A stretch of 64,000 nt of DNA from Synaphobranchus kaupii (taxonomy: Eukaryota; Chordata; Actinopteri; Anguilliformes; Synaphobranchidae). Below, piece by piece: positions 62,297 through 64,000 of the stretch. Both the position numbers and the translations under genes were made by a program. The stretch is taken from the NCBI GenBank assembly GCA_029718625.1, contig CM056376.1:87810333-87874332 (forward strand), read 5' to 3'. The notes beneath the pieces are model-generated. The model did not search any database and was not told the origin of the DNA. It worked only from the letters and a program-made list of their open reading frames with translations. How positions within the stretch are numbered: position 1 is the first letter of the stretch; every line of letters starts with the position of its first letter.

Positions 62297-62689
62297 TGCA
62301 ACTTGTTGCTCTTCTTTGTTGTTGTAGTCGACCAGTGCCGGCACTACATTCGTAGGTAACGTAAAGTATCGCTCCGCCGCCGTACTTCTCCGTATATTCT
62401 ACTTCCACAGAGGATATAGGTCAGCACAAAGTAAAGGATTCAATGACAGTTTGACTTCAGAAATGGTAGAAACACTCAAATTAACCCCGATAGACTGTCG
62501 TCGTATTTTATTTCCTTTGGATGCACTGTGGAGTGTTTAAGTGCGTTTGGTAGTGGATGCTACCGGTTTACCATAGAGTTGCGCTAGCATTAGCAATGTG
62601 TGTATGTCCACAAGAAGGACAGCATGGAATCAGCTGAAAATGGTCTCCATCAATCAAGAACATCATGGGTAAGTCGTAAATGAGACATT

Positions 62690-63659
62690 GGGCTCTATTT
62701 TCAAACCAGCGCAAGGGGACGGTATAGTCAAACGCAAGCTTGTTGACAGCATCAACGTCTAAAACTGGCGCTATGGCGTTTCTCAGCAATACCGCTAGGA
62801 TCAACAAATTCTCAACATAACATCCTTTCGCTTGCGCTGCAGTGGGATGGGTGGCGCTGTCTGGGGCGTGTTCTAAAATACTTTCGGCTCAGTGACAATT
62901 TGAACCAACGAAAACCCATTGCGTTATGATCAGCTGGAACCACCTCTTAGCGGGAACGCAATAGACTCTGGCAATTTGCCAACTTATTCGTCATGTAGTT
63001 CTGTGTAGTGTCTATAGGTGATGCCAACATTACACTTCCATTTAATGAACAAATAGCCTATAATTATTATGAATTAATTAATTTTAATTTAAACTACTAG
63101 AATAAAACAGGACAGCTTACAAGAAACTTGCGATCATGTAGGCCACTAGCCTATAATATATAAATTACACATTGACACAGTTGAATCATAAGCCTACCAT
63201 TTGAATCATAATTATGCCTACATCACCTAATGTAGGCTAATTCATGCATTCGCTACCTCCTCCCGTGCCTTCCGAACTTCTGGGAGACGAGATGGTGTGG
63301 ATTGTGATCCATAAATTACTAGTCCTAGCCTGTACTTCTGTTGCAAGTATGTCTGATTCCTGTGCAGAAAATCTTGTCGTTGACGGTCCAGTGCGTTTGA
63401 GTTGCTCATTATGAAATTGCATGGAGCGATTGCGTTCCAACGCGATTGCGTTTTAAAGCATGAGAACAACAATTTGATTGGCTACCATAGAGACACACCT
63501 TGGACGTTTAAACCCAGCCTTTTAGCAATACCGCCATAAGGTGCGCCAAGATTGCCGTCATGAAATTACCAAATTTCTCGCCGACACGCCCTCAGAGCGA
63601 TACCGCCAAGCGATTACTCTTGCGTTCACCATTGCGTTTGGTTTATTAAAATAGAGCCC
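62690..63659 (-). mobile_element. PIF/Harbinger-like non-autonomous element, copy 2
   Basis: 970 bp bounded by GGGCTCTATTTT and its reverse complement, with an exact 3-bp duplication ATT (62687-62689 and 63660-63662). The intact family B copy at 28276 shows the empty site, GAGACATTATGTCC. The sequence is the inverted counterpart of 36169-37141 and very similar to it by eye. Confidence 0.92.
63237..63422 (-). pseudogene. Myb/SANT-like fragment of Harbinger accessory protein, frameshifted
   Basis: The minus-strand frame repeats that of the copy at 36406 through RFSAQESDILATEVQART. Two bases are then missing relative to that copy ('aggactgtagtaat' there, 'aggactagtaat' here), so VIYGSQSTPSRLPEVRKA continues in another frame. 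The fragment would be non-functional even if the shorter copy were expressed. Confidence 0.55.
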
Positions 63660-63689
63660 ATTATGTCCAAAATTCCGAATTAACCCTTT

Positions 63690-64000
63690 CACTTTTCAGC
63701 TCCACCCCAACTACACCAGCAATGTGTAAATTAAATACAACATTTTTTTTTTGCATTATATTTTGAATATAAAATAAAATGCATGTTTGTTTATACAACT
63801 GTTAGTTCTGGTCAAGTAATTTGATTAGACAAAGGAATTCTATGAGTGCTGATATACAGTACAACAGCATTGGAACTTTTTACCTCAACGTATCACTCCA
63901 CTTTGTTTACATTCTAATTGATATCTTGTTTAAAGAAAATATTTTTTTAAAAGGAGTCCTGAAGGAACTATATTTGTTGGCAGAGCAATATAGCCTACAT
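63690..64000. other. Intergenic AT-rich DNA to window end
   Basis: About 310 bp of AT-rich sequence with a T run near 63743. Nothing was recognised. Confidence 0.5.

Larger units (their letters stand above)
61808..63689. mobile_element. Family B element, copy 2, long inverted arms, with nested Harbinger-like element
   Basis: The left arm (61810-62122) and right arm (62402-62686 plus 63660-63689) are inverted repeats of about 310 bp. They share 'gctaatgctagcgcaact', 'cttaaacactccacagtg' and 'tttactttgtgctgacctat'. The centre (62123-62400) is not in copy 1 and carries an acidic open frame. The right arm is split by a PIF/Harbinger-like element. Without it the element would be about 0.9 kb. Ends start AAGGGTTAGTTCGG. 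The TTAA flank of copy 1 is not clearly kept here. Confidence 0.85.

Overview
The window looks like an intergenic, repeat-rich stretch of a ray-finned (teleost) fish genome. The evidence is Tc1-like transposons of the fish type, PIF/Harbinger-like elements whose ends start GGGCTCTATTTT, an L1/Tx1-type LINE, a Crypton-type tyrosine recombinase, many CA/GT, GA/CT and GCAC microsatellites, and AT-rich single-copy DNA with no bacterial-style gene packing. I find no convincing host protein-coding gene, tRNA or rRNA. Nearly all long open frames are transposon remnants, satellite artefacts or chance.

Layout. Positions 1-133 are a LINE/SINE-type tail. From 134 to 9882 the DNA is mostly single copy, with a fold-back MITE (6275-6685) and a GCAC/CA microsatellite (8648-8761). 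Two Tc1-like elements follow: a full-length but dead one (9883-11282) and an internally deleted one (13575-14482). A 25 x 23 bp minisatellite lies at 18071-18645. A TIR repeat called here family A appears at 19722-20254, 36032-37606 and, inverted, 39336-39695. Family B, with long inverted arms, appears at 28276-28611 and 61808-63689. PIF/Harbinger-like elements with 3-bp target duplications lie at 36169-37141, 60285-61225 and 62690-63659. The first is nested inside family A and the last inside family B.

The most striking object is 29542-33492. An intact 456-codon, intronless tyrosine recombinase of the DUF3504/Crypton type (31837-33207, minus strand) sits in an element whose outer ends are about 210-bp inverted repeats. 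It is joined head-to-head to a recombinase-less copy of the same element, giving a palindrome of about 1.9 kb. The palindrome centre is packed with GC-rich nested hairpins. Classical Cryptons are described as lacking terminal inverted repeats, so this organisation deserves attention.

Further right are a fold-back element (43450-43918), a TIR element (44878-45336), a nearly full ORF2 of an L1/Tx1-type LINE carrying four stops and two frameshifts (46370-50100, minus strand), a hAT-type MITE with a perfect 8-bp duplication (51872-52519), and mostly unique sequence to the end. Several AT-rich, low-complexity-free blocks look like conserved noncoding DNA, but only alignment to other fishes can show that. 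All similarity statements were made by eye; no identities were computed.
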